Assembly: GCF_048771995.1 (NCBI RefSeq)
Contig: NC_133044.1
Coordinates: 578,001-642,000, forward strand
Direction: 5' to 3'
Length of the DNA stretch: 64,000 nucleotides
Source of the DNA: Taeniopygia guttata
Taxonomy: Eukaryota; Chordata; Aves; Passeriformes; Estrildidae
The first letter of the stretch is position 1. Every line of letters starts with the position of its first letter. Below, piece by piece: positions 26,801-43,380 of the stretch. Position numbers and translations under genes: made by a program. The notes under the pieces were generated by a model. That model was not told where the DNA came from and made no database searches. It saw nothing but the letters and a program-made list of their open reading frames with translations.

Positions 26801-29800
26801 GATCTTGGGAATTGCTCTGCATTTGTACAGAAGTAAATGATGTATAACATGCATCATAAGAACCTGCTACCAGCAATTTTAGAATTTTGTCAGACAGCTG
26901 ATTTTCTTTTTGATGATGTTTTAGACAAAACTAATTTGATAGGATTATTAGAGAAGGAAAATTAAAAGGACAGAATCATCCAGGAAGCTCATTAAAATGG
27001 AAACCTTGAAAAAAACTGGGTAATTGGGCATTGGTTCTGTCCTCCCCCCCTCACTTTATGAGCAGTATTGTATTAAAAGTAACGTGTCTGCAGGATGATC
27101 ATGCTTCAACATCTGTTAGTGCTAAAACAAAATGATTTGCTTGTTTTTTCCTCTTTACATTCTTCCAACATCTGTATGTGTGGATCTCTCCTGTATATTT
27201 CTATCCCATCTAACACAGCTCCTTTCCAGGGAAAAGGCATCAAAGAGAATGGGATCGTCCCTTTGGTTTGGAGGGGGATTCTCATTGCCGCTTACTTGTA
27301 TTAGCTCTTGGGTGACTGGCTGTGAAATGAATCATGTGAGCGAGGACTCAGGGCTGCTCAGGAAGCCCAGGCACAGGTTTGGTGCTCTGAGATGTGCTTA
27401 TGTGGAACAAAGAAGTTCACAGGCTGTTGCCTGTCTGGCTCCTGAAATACCAGTGTCACATTATGTGATTAAACCTATGCAAATAATTGTCCTTATTTTC
27501 TGTTCTCAGAATATTTGCAGGGAAATCACTCTTTTTAAGAAGTATTTCACTCTGAAGATGCTTGATAATTGTGCTGGGATTTAGATTTTTTTTTTTTCCT
27601 TTATAGGCTGATTCAATAAATTGATTCTAAATCTAGCTTGCTGAATGTTTGCTATTTTCAATAACTCTGGCTGTGATTATTGTGATAGTAAGCAATATAC
27701 TTTCTCTAATTTAAGTTTTGGATATTTGCTATAATATACATAGTTGCATGTGCCAGTCTTAAAATTCAGTTAATTTACAAGTGTGATGTTTTTCTTTCTC
27801 TTCAGGATATGTACTATAAGAATACAATTGCATAAAGGTTCATAGTGAGAAAATAGAAAAAGCTGGGCAATAGATTTGAAATAATATTGGGAAATATTTT
27901 CTGATCTCTAATCATTATGATGTTGTGTCTTCCAGACTTGAAAGTAAGCATGGGAAATTTAAGCCTGGTAAAGCACATGATTAAATCCATTCCTAAAGTT
28001 CAAAATTCTTAACTTGATTTGAAGCATGTGCGTTAGTTATACTAATAAGTCATAACTATTCCTTAAACCCAGCCAGTGTCAGAGTGATTAAATATTAGAA
28101 TTGCGAGGCAAATACTGCAGTAAATAAGATAAATATGGGTGCTGGCTTTGCCATGAACTTGTCAGTGGTTTTGACTTCTACAGTCATTTTTATGGCACTT
28201 GAAATTAAAAAAATGGAAATTTCAACTAAATTTTTAATATGCTGTAATGTATTAAGTTACACAAAAGAATCCATATTATAGTAATCCTGCATATATACAG
28301 GGAAAGAGTACCCAGCGTGCATGGCAGATGGTTTCAAAGGAAATCCTCGAGAGCTAGGATTAAAAAGCAATTTTCAGCAAGTTTAAAATGGGTCTCCATA
28401 TTTGGGTCACAGATATTAACTCTTTCATTGCAAACAAATGAGGGAGAAGTCTGGTCAGATTATTATGGAAATGTTTCTCCCAGTAGATGTTTGCCAGTTC
28501 ATGCTGGGGAAGAAAGGTGTGAGCAGAGCAGTTGATTCCGCTCTGGTCCTGTTCTCACACCAGTGGGAAGCAGAGTTGTGACATACAGAGACAGGGGATG
28601 TAATGCAACAAATGGGATTCATCATTCCATGAACAAACACTGGCAGCCCTCTGAAAAATAATGTGTGTGTGGCTTTGATCTTTGCCCACTGAAACAAATT
28701 TCCATAAAGACAAACGGATAAATAAGTTTTAGCATGCTAGGAACAGCAGATTTGTAGCTGTTTACCTTCAGTAAATTATTACCATAATTACCAATGACTT
28801 TATTAAAGTGTAAAGACTTTACAGATAGCATTTCTGTATTCCTTTTGGATATGGTGAGCATGCATGATACAGGATAAATAAGAAATTGAACAGCAATATT
28901 ATTGCTCCCTCATAGACAGGAATGAACATGGGCTCCCAAGTTCTGCTTGGAAATATGTCTGTGCATGGAAAGTAAGCTTGTTTTTCTGAACATGTTTTAG
29001 GGGCACACTAGATTTTTATTATTTGTTTTTAAAGGTTATATAAAATCAACAGTACCACACATTGTTCCAGGCTGCAGCTGCTTGGAGGTGGTATACGAAC
29101 ATGCAGAAATCTTGTCACCAATCTGATGCACAGAAGGGATTGAGTGCAGGTCAGCTTTGCACTGGAGGATCACAAGAAGGCACTGGGCTTTTAGTAGATA
29201 AAAATAGGGCAGCAAGTTGGAGATTATTTGCTTTAACAACTTATACCAGTTAATAACCGTGTCAGGAGTGTAATTCACATTTACATCAGTGCTCTTTATA
29301 CACTTTGGCAGCACAAAGGAACCTCAAGTTTGACATGAACTTTTCTCTAAAAGACACTTCCAAAGTGGAAATTCAGGTTAGACTTTAAGCACTGTTTATC
29401 ACTGAACAATGAAACAGAGCAACTGATACTGTTTAACTGTGTTCCCAAAGCTCATCTGGGTGTATTTGGAGTAGGTTTAGAAAGCTTTCTGGGCCCAGGT
29501 GCTTGATGCTCTGCTAAGTGAATTATAGAAGTAACTGCTGGTGTGAATATCAGCCTAAGAAGAAGTTAATTGTGTTGCTCTCTGGGTATTACATTGGTTA
29601 TGAGTTAACAGAGGAGGACTGCACTTCTGGAAGGGCGTGGTGAACGACCTGGTGGGATAGCTAACTGCAGATATATCTGCTAAGTGCTAATTAACAATGC
29701 TAATGAGAGGTGTTTTCTGCAGCACTCAGCCAAGATCTTTATCAGAGGTCCTCTGCTCTCAGAAAGGAAAATTTAGGTGATGGATGAAAATAAGGCAGCT

Positions 29801-32800
29801 TTTAGTGTTTAGTTCTTGTACCACAGCTAGAAAGTGTCAGTGGACTCAGGATGAGCTTTTAAAGTTGAATCTGTTCTTCTGGGTTCTTGTTTCACACTGC
29901 CTATTACAGTAAGTCTGCCTGTGAGCATCTTGATATGGCCTTCAGAGGGCAAATATATGTGCTGACATTAGATACCAAACCTGAATGTCATCATCCCAAG
30001 CTGTTGTCAATCATCATATGTCACCAAATTGTGCTACTCTTAAATACTTGGGGAAAAAAAAATCATCTGTGGCAACAGCTGTCTTTGATCCATGTGTTTG
30101 TAAATGTGCTTGAGAGTTTTGCCTTAGATTTTTTAAAGACTCGTGTCTTTCAAAGGGAGGCAAAACATACCAGTTCAGAGTCTCTGTTATCTTCCAGGAC
30201 TTTTGTTTTAAGTAGTTTTTGAAAATCTCTGTGACAGGATCTGAGATAAAACGTGATCCAGATGTCTTTGGATAGCCAGAGAAATCTGTTTGCTTGACTT
30301 CAACAAACTTAGGAAAGGTTCTAAATAAACAAATTAGTGTTGGCTTTAGAGAATTATTTGCTTTGCTTTACTCACTGTACAATCGTATATTCGAGAAGAG
30401 CAGTTTCCTGTGTGCCCTCTGTTGTTGCCTAGGTCCAAAGCAGTTTTTTGTATGCAGAATACTGTACAGTAATTATTATGTCATTGTACAGAGTTCTGAG
30501 TATGAGAAACTGTGGCTCTTTAATGGAGGTAAATGGTTTCTTACCTCCAGCAGCTCTTATCAGGAAATATTGAAGAGTCAGTTCTCCTGAATCAGAATTT
30601 CTCTCTACTTAAATCTTTTTGTAGGGTATTTTTTTTTAGCTTTTTAGAGTAGATGACTGAAAGCAATAGCCTGTTCATGTTAAAGCCATACATTTGTGTC
30701 TGATGTAACTGGTCAGATGAAAGTGAAAGGTCTCATAGGAATAAATTGAGCTATGGATGGGTTTCTCAGCACTTCTTTATTAATGGCACTTCAAGTAGCG
30801 AGTTGAGGAAAAACAGATAATGAAAATTGATTCTTCTCTGCAGGTCTTTTGCTTGCTTTTGGACTTGGACAGGCCTAATCTGTGAAGATAATTAAAGTTC
30901 CTCTACTCTGGATGCTGTAAGTGAATTTTTCATTGTGCATATTGTATCTGGCTGAGAATATGCACCTGAGGTATCAGCATTGACCAAAATATCACATAGA
31001 GAGGCTAGAGGGCTGAAAAAACTTGTGAATGAGGGATGTTCCCATTAGCAGTGACACAGGCTGGTGGCCCTGTCTGTCAGCATGGCAGTTGAGTTCCAGG
31101 TGCCGTGATAACATAGTGGGACATTTCCAATACCTTTTACTGTTGAATAGACTTCTCCCAGAAGAGGCCTGCCCACTTTAAAACCTGTCCCTGTGGCAGC
31201 AGAGTCTTTGTAGCATCTGGGATAAAGCTCTCCCTAGAGCAGGGAATGGGCTGTAGCTGGCACTGCAGGAAGGCAGAGGATGTGTAGGAGGCAGGGAACA
31301 GAACACCATGGCTGTGACCTTGTTGCAGCAGCCCTTCGGGATCCATAGGACACGGCTCTCTGCTGGCTAATTGTCACAAGTGGGGGGAAGGACACATTTC
31401 TTCTTTCTAGGAGAGTGTCTTTAAAACATCTCATATTCTTCCACCAATGGAAGCATGCAAAGAGCTCTTCAGATCCCCATTTTCTCCCCAAAGCTGTGAG
31501 AACAATTTTCTGGCTTGTAGAACAAAGAAGTTGGAACAGATGACATAGCCAACATCTGCACCTGGCTCACGGAGGAAGCGAATATTTGGCATAGAAGCTG
31601 AGCTCCCTTCTGCCAAGAGAGCCGTGCCGATGCAGTTGTTCAGGGATGAAGATGGCAAAATGCCTTTTCCTTATTGACTCATCAAAGCAATTTTATTGAT
31701 CAGTCAGAGTAAAAAAATTCTTGGGAAGGAAAATGTCTTTACTTTTAAATATCAGAGTTTAGTCAATGGTTAATCAAATGCTGTCTAACTAACCCTGTGA
31801 AGATTTTGATGGTATATCACTTCAGTTCTGATGGCAGACGCATCACATATGGGTTGCCATTTTGATGGCTTTGAATGGTAATCTGACCCATAAAAACTGA
31901 AGCATAATATACAAACTGATTTTTTTCTGGCCTGCCCTGTTCTTGGTGCCATCTGTGTTAGGATGGAAACGAGCCTGCTCAAAACGTGGGCTGCCGATTT
32001 TGAGCTGATCACAGATGGGTTTGAAAGAATAGCCTTGTGTGCACAAGGAGAGGGAAGATGCTCCTGAGCAGGAAGTTTCACTTGAAACCATATTATGTCT
32101 GCTAAATCCTGTGGCCTGTGGAACAACTATCAGACCTTTCCCTGAATTCTTCATATGGATTAAGTAAACTAAATTTACCTTCTAAATATCAAGAAAACCC
32201 CCACAACTTCTAAATATTACTCTTCTTCCACTACTGTGTTCTACTGCTGTTATCAATAATGGAACAGAGTAGAGAAAGCTGACATTACCTGACCTGTCAG
32301 GCATTTGCTGTGCATCTGTTCAGCAAAACTGGGCACAGTAAATTAATTCATGAGTTTTGTAGATGAGTTTTAATCTGTAGTGTGAATCCTGTTGAATTTA
32401 CAGGATTCAGGCTGCTGTTTCTGGATTTCTGTCTTCGGCAATTAATAAAAGTCTGTGTTGTAGGTGAAGGTGAGTACCTGACCTCTGCTGTTGCTTCTCA
32501 GATCAAAAATTCAGATACTTAAGTGCCTAATTCTCAGTGTGGTCAATGAGATCTTGGTTTTCCTCTCATGTTGAGAGAGCCTGTGCTCTAAGTTAGAGAT
32601 TGACTGGCCTTGTCTTATGTGAACCACAAGTGTCCTGGTACTATTTATAATCCCAAGAAACACATTAAATAATTTTCACTGATTAGGAATATGGTGTACA
32701 GAACTCTGATTTCTTTTTTTACTCTCTTTAAATCAATGACATTGTTTGAGTGACCGTTTCTTTGTCAGAAAGGAAGCCTGTCGAAGGCGGCACCCATTGA

Positions 32801-35294
32801 TGAGTTTCATGGTCGTGACACACTTTAACATCCCTCTCAAGACTTTGAAGACTTGAAGCCTTTTATTTCCAGGCTAAATAAACACAAATTTCAGCAATGT
32901 CTCATCTACTCCCTTTAATTACTGCTGCTGAGAGAAAGTTTCTGCCAATGCAAATGTGCTATTTTATCATGTCACATCAAATTGCATCAGCCTTATATTT
33001 AGGAACAAAAAGAGGGGGAGGCTGAGACAGGATGTGGCTGCAAATGGAACCAAAGGGTTTTCTTAAATACAGGCTGAAAATAGACAATCGAGGCAGTGAT
33101 GCTTTTTCAAGCAAAAATCCATGAAAGGGAAAATGAAGGCTGTGACGGCAGAGCAGGGCTGGGGGTGGGCAAGAGGGAGTTCTGGGGGAGGCAGTGCTGG
33201 CAGGAGGGGCTGCTGAGCGCCTCACTTACGCAGACACCCTTGTGTGGCAGATGGGCACGAGGTGCATTTGGGTTAGGTGAGCCCACAGCCCGCTCCTGGG
33301 TGCTGGCTGAAGGACGGGGAGCTGTGCTTCCCTCCAGCCTGTGCCTGCCCTTTCCCCGAGGATGTCTCCCCATGCAGCAGTAACTCAGCTCTCTAAACTA
33401 AAGAGACTGTCGGAAAGAGGCATAGACAAAATTTATGTGGCTGTCCAGATAAATGTGGGAGCCTTTGAAAAATCCCTCACACCACGTTAAAATGTAGTGT
33501 CTCTACAGAAATAATATTTTTTTCAAGCTTGTTTAGAAAACATTAGCATCTTAGCCACGGAAAGCACTTTTTGCCCCCTCAGTGTTGAGCACAAAGGGAT
33601 CTGTTGAAATCAAATGCATAAATTATGGATGTAATGGGGCTTACTTTAAACTGATGAGTCTTATCAGAGCCTGGTGGCAATTAAATCCAGTTCTGAAAGA
33701 TCAGCTGTGCTTGAGAACCAGCAGAACTCAGGGAGGAAGTGATCTGGGGGCGTGTGAGCAGCACCTACTTAGCAAATTGGAAAAATATTATTCATTTCTT
33801 ACATCTAAGCACTTGGAATCTCCCCTCAGAAGCAATTGGTGATGATGGAGGTAATATTTTTATTCTTGTCACCAAGGATAATGAAAATGCAGTAGAAGCT
33901 TGCAAACTCAGGGTGCTGAAGGCTTTGTCTGACCCTGAAACAGGCCAGGGGTGCTTCCTGCAGGGTGAGGGAGCAGGCAGGGGACAGTCCTGAGGCATTT
34001 TGGTACTACTTCCAGCATTAATTTGCATAGAATTCATTGGATTTCATTGTCATTTAACCTACTTCCCAAGACTTAACCACATCTGATTTTTGCTTCAGCT
34101 GACATTTTATTTTATTTTTAAATACATAAGCATTAAAAAACCCTCAGTAAAAATGTGTGTATTTTCATAGCAAGGAAGGCATTTCTGTAATACTTTTTCA
34201 AAGCAAATGACAGAAATATTAAATGGGGGAGGAAAAAGATAGGTGTTTGGTTTTTATAGTTGGGGTTTGTTTGTTTTGAACTGATTGAGTCTGAAAATAC
34301 TAGATAAAAACTGCAGATAAATGAAAAGACTCCATAAGCGGCCTCCTCCAGGTTGTTGCTTAAAAAGCCACCCAACTGACAGCAGTACAACAGAAAAGTG
34401 TTCTTAATTAACATCTTCAGTTAAAGGAGAAGCATTGTGGATCTCTTAAATGTATTATTAAATCTTCATTGTTTAGGTAATTGGATGGGGACAGACACTT
34501 GTGCTGAGTGCTGTGTCAAATTCATCAGGGCCTGCTGTAATTCTAGTGCACTTGCTGGAATACACAGCTATTTGTCTGGGTACAGGGGTAATTTGGAGGG
34601 TTGAATGAAGCCAGATGACTGTAATGAACTCATTTTGTGTCTTCAACTCAGTTTGGGGGGGAAAAAAAGATGCTATTTATAGGGTATTTTGTATTGTTAA
34701 GACTTCTTCCTGTCTCTCAAAGTTTCTCTGGGTTGCTGTCTTTGCTTCATCACCAATAATTATATCAAATTAATTCAGCATAATTGAGTTAATTATTAGC
34801 ACTGGAGGTTACCACCAGGACTTCAATTGAACCAAAGCTTTTATGCCCTTTTCCTGAGGTTTCACCAAATGTAAACAAACCAGAATCATGGGTGAAACCT
34901 AAGGCAGCTCCATTTCCATCAAATGCTTTTGCCACTCAGAATTGTCCTGCCATACTCATTCACTCAGATGAGTATTGATAAATGCAAAGAGAAAAGAGTT
35001 CTCTCTCATCCCCCTTCATCTCTGCCAGAGCTCTAAATTAGTTTTGTTGCTCAACAGAATTGGTGTGTTGTGTGTAATCAGTTAAGAGCGAGCCCTGTAC
35101 CACCAAGAGCAAATGTCCTGCGGGGTTCTGAGGAGTGTCTCTATTTGTGAGGGCTTCTCGCTGCCCACACCTTCCTTTTCCTTAGGTTGCCTTTGAGCTA
35201 GACTAGGTCTTGGAGAGTGACAATGAAGTTTTGGGGAAAACTTGAGCTATGGCTTTAAGAGCTCAGAAGTGTCCCCAAGACTGGTGGGATCTGC

Positions 35295-35407
35295 CCCTGA
35301 TTAGCTGTTGGTATGGCAACAATCCCTGATTAGTGAGCTGGGCCAATCCCCCTAAGAGGCTAAAGGCTCCCAGACTTACATGTCCTGCAATACTGCTGCT
35401 TATAAAC
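35295..35407 (+). promoter_or_regulatory. Promoter-like cluster: RFX-type X-box, CCAAT, TATA
   Basis: In order: CCCTGATTAG (35295-35304); an RFX-like palindromic site GTTGGTATGGCAAC (35307-35320) whose right half matches the X-box consensus exactly; a second CCCTGATTAG (35324-35333); GCCAAT (CCAAT 35343-35347); and TATAAAC (35401-35407). The TATA word lies 54 bases after the CCAAT box, a plausible promoter spacing. No known exon follows. LYRM9 starts 5.7 kb downstream on the same strand. Confidence 0.3.
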
Positions 35408-38400
35408 ACTGCTCCCAGGAACGTGGGTTTTGCTCAGGATGTGAGGGGTCAAATTCATCCGTGGTTTAATTCCACCATAGGCAGGGTTTATGCCAGGAAA
35501 GGGGTTGGCTCAGATTATTACTGTGATTGAGGGTGAAGGATTGGCAGATGCTAAATTTCAGCAGGTGTGGATTTGGAATAATAGACATTGAGTTGTTCCA
35601 GACGCTGCTGTGAAGGATAATGTGAGTTGGGAAGGACAACTCCAGGATGAGGTGTAGATCCCAGGGCGGGGCACAAGTCCCATCGTCACCATCCAGGGAT
35701 TAGGTGCACAGCCAGGGCTGGAAGGGCTGTGCTGGAGGGAGCAGGAAAAGGAGAGGTCACACTGCACAGGCTTTATTCCCTTGTAGACTGGGTGCGATGT
35801 TTACGCTAAGGGAAGGCTTAGAGGAGTATCTTAGGTATTTTTGGTGTAAAAACCAAATATTTTTAATTAAACTTTAGTCAATAATGTGGATCATGATGAC
35901 TTCTTTTGCTGTTTTAAATCCTGACTCTCCACCTTTACAAGTTTGTCAACTCGTGTACTTTCCAAAGAAGAGCTCTTTCTGCACTGACAGCTTCTTGTTT
36001 TACTGTCTTGACTTTGTCTTAAAAAAAATTATAAAGTTGAATTGCATAAGCAAAGTAAGCATGTGTTAAAGAATAATGATAAAATAAACTTTAACCAGTT
36101 TTAGGTCTTCCTGAACAGACCACTGAGAAAACCACTACAAAACCTTATGTAAGACTTGCTGTTCTTCCCATGTTGTCTGCACCATAGTCCACAGAGTTAA
36201 TGTGGTCATTAATCAGACAGCATGGTTTTGCCCTTCAAAGGCACTTCCATGCCTTATGCTGCCAAGTGGGTATCTGTCTGTCAAGAACAGTTGTGGCAGC
36301 TTATTTGGTGCCCAGTTGGATATTTCAGAGCATCCAATAGAACAGATACAACCTCAGCCAGAAAGTTGTTGCACTAACTGACATGAAGTAGTTGGGAGAA
36401 TCACAATTGCTGAACTGGAACTAAGCATTGGATCATTTCAAAATACAATATTTACAAGAAAGGAATGAACAGGCAGTTTTGGTTTAAAGTTGATAACTCA
36501 ATTCCTATTCAGGCATGATCCCAAAGGTAAATACGTACAGATTTAGTCACTGTGAACAAAATTAATTTTAACAGCAGTTGAACTGAACAATTCAGAGCTG
36601 AGAAGAAAAAGTTCTTTTGAGACTGTGCCTTTCAGAATTTCCTTTAAGCCGGGAAAATCATTTTCAGGAGAAAAAATTGGAGAAGTTTGAATTGCACCTA
36701 AACCAGGAAGGTTCCGGTCCTCACTAGTGAGCATGCACCAAAGAATGTTACTCTAATTAGTCTGATCATGCTTATTAATTATACAGAACAAGGTAATCTG
36801 GCCTCAGCATGGGCAGCATGTTTCCTCACTGGTGTAGCATTGCAAAAGCCTGAGTGTTTTATTTGCAGTATTGAATGTCTGTGCTGTGTGATACCAAACC
36901 AGGCCGTAATGTAAGACATCTGCCCTGTGGCTTTGGTTAATTTATACAAGTAGTCATTATGCCCAGCTCTAGCACTCTTTGTCATTCTCAAGTTTTCTCA
37001 ATTACAATTCTATATTTTGTATTTCTATTATATTTATAATATTTCTAAACATTGTTGAATAGCATTAGGCCTGTGGGCTGTGCCCCCCAAATGGTTCTGC
37101 AGATTCACCTGACATTGCTTCTGCCTCATGCATCAATCAAAGCATAAGGGGGAGAGGAGCAGAAATAGAAGTGAACAGGCCCGGCTATCGTCACTCATGC
37201 AAGGGGACTCTGCAGCTCGTGTTTAGAAAGGACAAAACCCCAACAATGCCCGGCCCAGCTCGTCAGAAGCGATCACATCAAAGCCGTGATCTCAATAAGA
37301 GCCAGTGAGATGTGGCTGCTGGAAGTGACTGCAGCATTGTCCGTGCTCACCCACACAGCAGGGCTGGGCTGCGGGGCAGCTGGGCCTGCGGGGCAGCCGT
37401 GCCTGGGGCTGCCAAGCCTTCCGAGCCTCTCGTGCCTGTGAGCAGGGACGGATGGATGGACAAACAGACTGCTTTGCCTGGGGCACCAGAGCTCCTCTCA
37501 CTGCCTCCTGTGACCCACTGGGACTGAGGGGAGGTGTGACACTGTCATGAGCACCAGGGCAGCTGTGTGCCAGTAAAGGGACTTCTGCCCCTGCTGCAGG
37601 CACTCGGGGCTGGACTCACAGGCCTGAATCTGGGAAACCTGGAAGGGACCAAAGAGGAAAAACCTTCTGGGTAGCAGCAGTTCACTTGTGTGCCTTCCTG
37701 GAATGATGTCACAATGTGAACTAAGATGTTTTGTGGTTAAAGAGGTTTCAAAAAGGCTTCAAATTTCTTTGTAATTTTGGCATTCTTATTTTTCCTGAGA
37801 TCATGAGGTTTGATGAGGATGGGGAATCATAAATTCCTGAGTTAAGACTTCTGAGGGTGTAATACTTCAAAGCAGGAAAACACATCTCTAGCCTGTATAC
37901 TGGGGAAAGAGATGGGTGAGCAGGAAGGAGAAGCCAACCTGTAAACAGGAACAGCTCAGGTAACTCTTGTAGTCCTTTAATTAACACTTCTAGTCTCCGG
38001 AGCCCAGTTTTGGTGGCTGTTTGACTAGTTCAGAGGGATTGGGACTGTGACTGTTGTACTGTGGGGATTTGCTTGAAAAACACTCAAAATAGCAGGGGAA
38101 AAAAGTAAACTGAGAGCAGTGGCATAGTGTCAGCTTCATCAGGGTTCTGCTGTGCATGGGGTCAATTGCCAAACCTGCTAATGCAGAGTGAAGATTAATT
38201 GGCTTTGGTCAGCTTTTGCTTCACTATCTGAATATCATTATCAGGAACGTAAATGATTATGCAATGCAGAGAAATGCCACAATAGTCTCAGTGTCTCCTT
38301 TTATACTTGACTCTTTGTGAACAGGGCTTTATCTAAATGCAAATGTGATTTCAGCCTTCTGATTAGGACATTATACAGTCATCCATTCCAGAAAAGCACA

Positions 38401-40724
38401 ATTAGCGGATTATTTTATTTCTGACTCAACAGTTCTTGGTGTAGATCATTTGTTTGTTGTGCTGTGCATGATATTTAAGTTTTCAGAGGGAGATTTACAA
38501 TATTAGTCAGGATTATAGCCAGATTTTGTGAGGTTGAGAGTTTTTACATGGCAGATAAAACTGGTAACATTTGTGGGATTCGAGGGGAAATGTTTTCAGA
38601 ACAAAAGGCAACAGTGCAGATTCTTCCTGTGCTTCATTGTCCTTTTTGTGCCGAGGAAGGGGCAAATCACAGTAGAGGCTATGCAGATTCTCCAGTGCAT
38701 CTGGGTGCACAGGAGGAGGGTGTAGCATTACCTGTTGTCAGGATCTAGTCCCTTTGAGATGTGCTTGTACAGGGTACCAGTATCTTACAACTTAACAATG
38801 GGCAAGTCATGAGATTATTTCTTATTAAACAACCACTTTACGAAAATAGCCATCAATTTTTCCATGTGCTGTGGTAGATTTCCAGTGAAGTTTTCACTGG
38901 ATGAAGTTACATCCTAAGAGAAGCAAAAATCTTTGGTGATAAACTTCCATGTGAAGCTTGCTATATCACTGCATTTGTAGCATTTTTGGAGCTGTGTATC
39001 TGTCAGAACTGGTTTGGTTTTTAAATTTGAATACGAGAGCTTCATAGGAGTTTAGGTTTGATAATAGATGGGGTGAAAACTTCCATCTTCAAACCTTTTC
39101 GAATGTCCAGTATTCATGAAAGGCAAAGGATTTTTTCCCCCCCCCAAAAAAATTATCTGTGCAAATGTATTTGTCAGCCAATTTGAATTCAACAGCTCAT
39201 CATTTTCCCATGAAAAATTACTGCAGTGGAAAATTCCTAATTATCTGTAGTGAAACATTTTCAATTCCATTGATCAGTTTCATCTTTCCATATCCATATG
39301 TTTCCATGACTGGTTCCTTCCTCTCTCCCAGAGCTCCTGTTCTGTGTGCTGGAGCAAGCTGTCCTGGACAGTCCCAGCACAAGAGGGATTTTTGCATTTG
39401 TGACAGGAAATCTATTGCACCACTTAGGTTTAATTAGAGCACAGTGACATATGATGAGTTTACACATCAAAGCCTAGAAACAACTTCACAAATTGGCTCT
39501 GGTCCCAAAGTGTATTTTGGGATCTGTATTGAATTTTGGGATGTTTCACTGTATTAAATGGGAATATGTGAAATGCCGGGATGGGTTCTTAGGGTCAGTG
39601 GAATTACACAAATTCTTACCAGCCAAGAATATAGCCCAAAAAATTTGCGTGTAAAGTTAAATTTGGACTCAGATCAATTTGAATCCAGCTACATATTCCA
39701 GTTTTCTGTATTGGATGATAAAACTTCTCTCTCTGATGGAGGGAAGGGCAGGGAATAATTCAGTCTATATGTTAGGAGTCATATTTTGGAGTTGCTTGTC
39801 TTTCTGCTGCTTGAAGGGGAATGCAGGGATCTCTCAGCTGACTGTTGGGCATGTAATCACCTCCCATACTTGAATGCCACAGTGAAATGAATCCAAACCA
39901 AAAATGCATGGAGTTGATGCCCAGCATATATTTCACTGCAAAGAGAAAAGGATATTTTACAGAAAAAAAAATCGGAAGAAAACAAGAGATGAATGTGTTG
40001 AAGTTTGGTGGTATTTTAATCCCATTATGATGGGCATTTATAGGAGCATAGAGAAGATACTTTCCCCACTGCAACAAGATTTAGTCTGTGCAAATATACA
40101 GCCCAGGCATGTAATAGCTGTCGTGATGTACTCTGAAATACATTTGGCTAAAGGACTTAAATTACTTAAGAAAAAGGAAAAAAATATTTCAAATAATGAG
40201 TAGGTATCATAATGGTGCTAAAACAATGGCATGCACCTACTTCATTATTCAGTTGCTTATTTATTATTTTTATTCTTAAGAGTAATGATGTAAAAAGTGC
40301 CTTTTCCCAAATGTTAATTTAGTTCTTTGCAGATGGCAACCATCTGTTAAATGACAAGGCATTTACAGTCTTTGATTAGCACTTTATAGGACTTGGATGG
40401 ACTTACTGTTACGACATGTAAATATAGTTATGTACGTGAAACTTGGTAGATTTGTTCTTTTCCTGTTGCTGTTACCAATACATATAAAATTTCAAACCTA
40501 GCAATATTTTTTTTCCTATCTTCTCCTATATTTATCTGTGTTGTTTCCAGCTGGAGGTTTGAAACTCTTGACAGAATGACAGAATAGGAAATATTGTTAA
40601 ATTCGAGCACCATTTGTAGCCATTATGAGCATCCTCATTCTAAAAAGACACCATGTGGATGAACTCCTAGGGATGCTCAAGGAAAGCACTGGAAGTCTGA
40701 GGGACTTTAAGGATCCTGGCTTAG

Positions 40725-42938
<2,214 letters not shown>

Positions 42939-43380
42939 AAGAGGAAGGATGAAACCAAGGAAGACATTGGTAAACATCCTTAGAGGACTTTCAGTCAAGC
43001 CCAGTACTATATTAGAATTATTGCTTGAAGTTTTCTCTTGGATAATACAAATACAATAACTTATATTTCACTGGGATGTCATGAAGCTAAATTAATATTT
43101 CTGAAGAAATTGAATTTTGAAAATTGCTTTGTATAATCACAAAGTTCTAAGTTAAAGCCCAAGCTTGCCTAACATTTGAGTACCTTATTTCATTACACTG
43201 TTAGGCCTGGATCAATGGGGTGTGATAACGCTTGTTGTGCAGGCTCTTTGGGGACAAGGCTCCCCTGCATCAGTCACCGTGGATTTGGGGACTGAGCATT
43301 TCATCCTGTGTGTGTGTGACACTGGCCATGGCTGGCACTCTGCTGGGTCACATCAGCCTCTGCTGGGATGGTCCTTGTTG
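42939..43380 (+). other. LYRM9: LYRM9 3'UTR and downstream sequence
   Basis: The 3'UTR follows the TAG. I find no canonical AATAAA before the minisatellite. The variant hexamer AATACA occurs near 43044-43055, a possible weak poly(A) signal. The 3' end is undetermined. Confidence 0.4.

Noticed and set aside
34673-34682. Perfect MEF2 consensus CTATTTATAG
   Set aside because: A single AT-rich 10-mer in AT-rich DNA is expected by chance; there is no companion site or nearby exon.
37620-37665. Possible CR1 scrap (AACCTGGAAGGGACC)
   Set aside because: Only about 15 bases resemble the CR1 GGTTGGAAGGGACC word, and the flanks do not continue the element.
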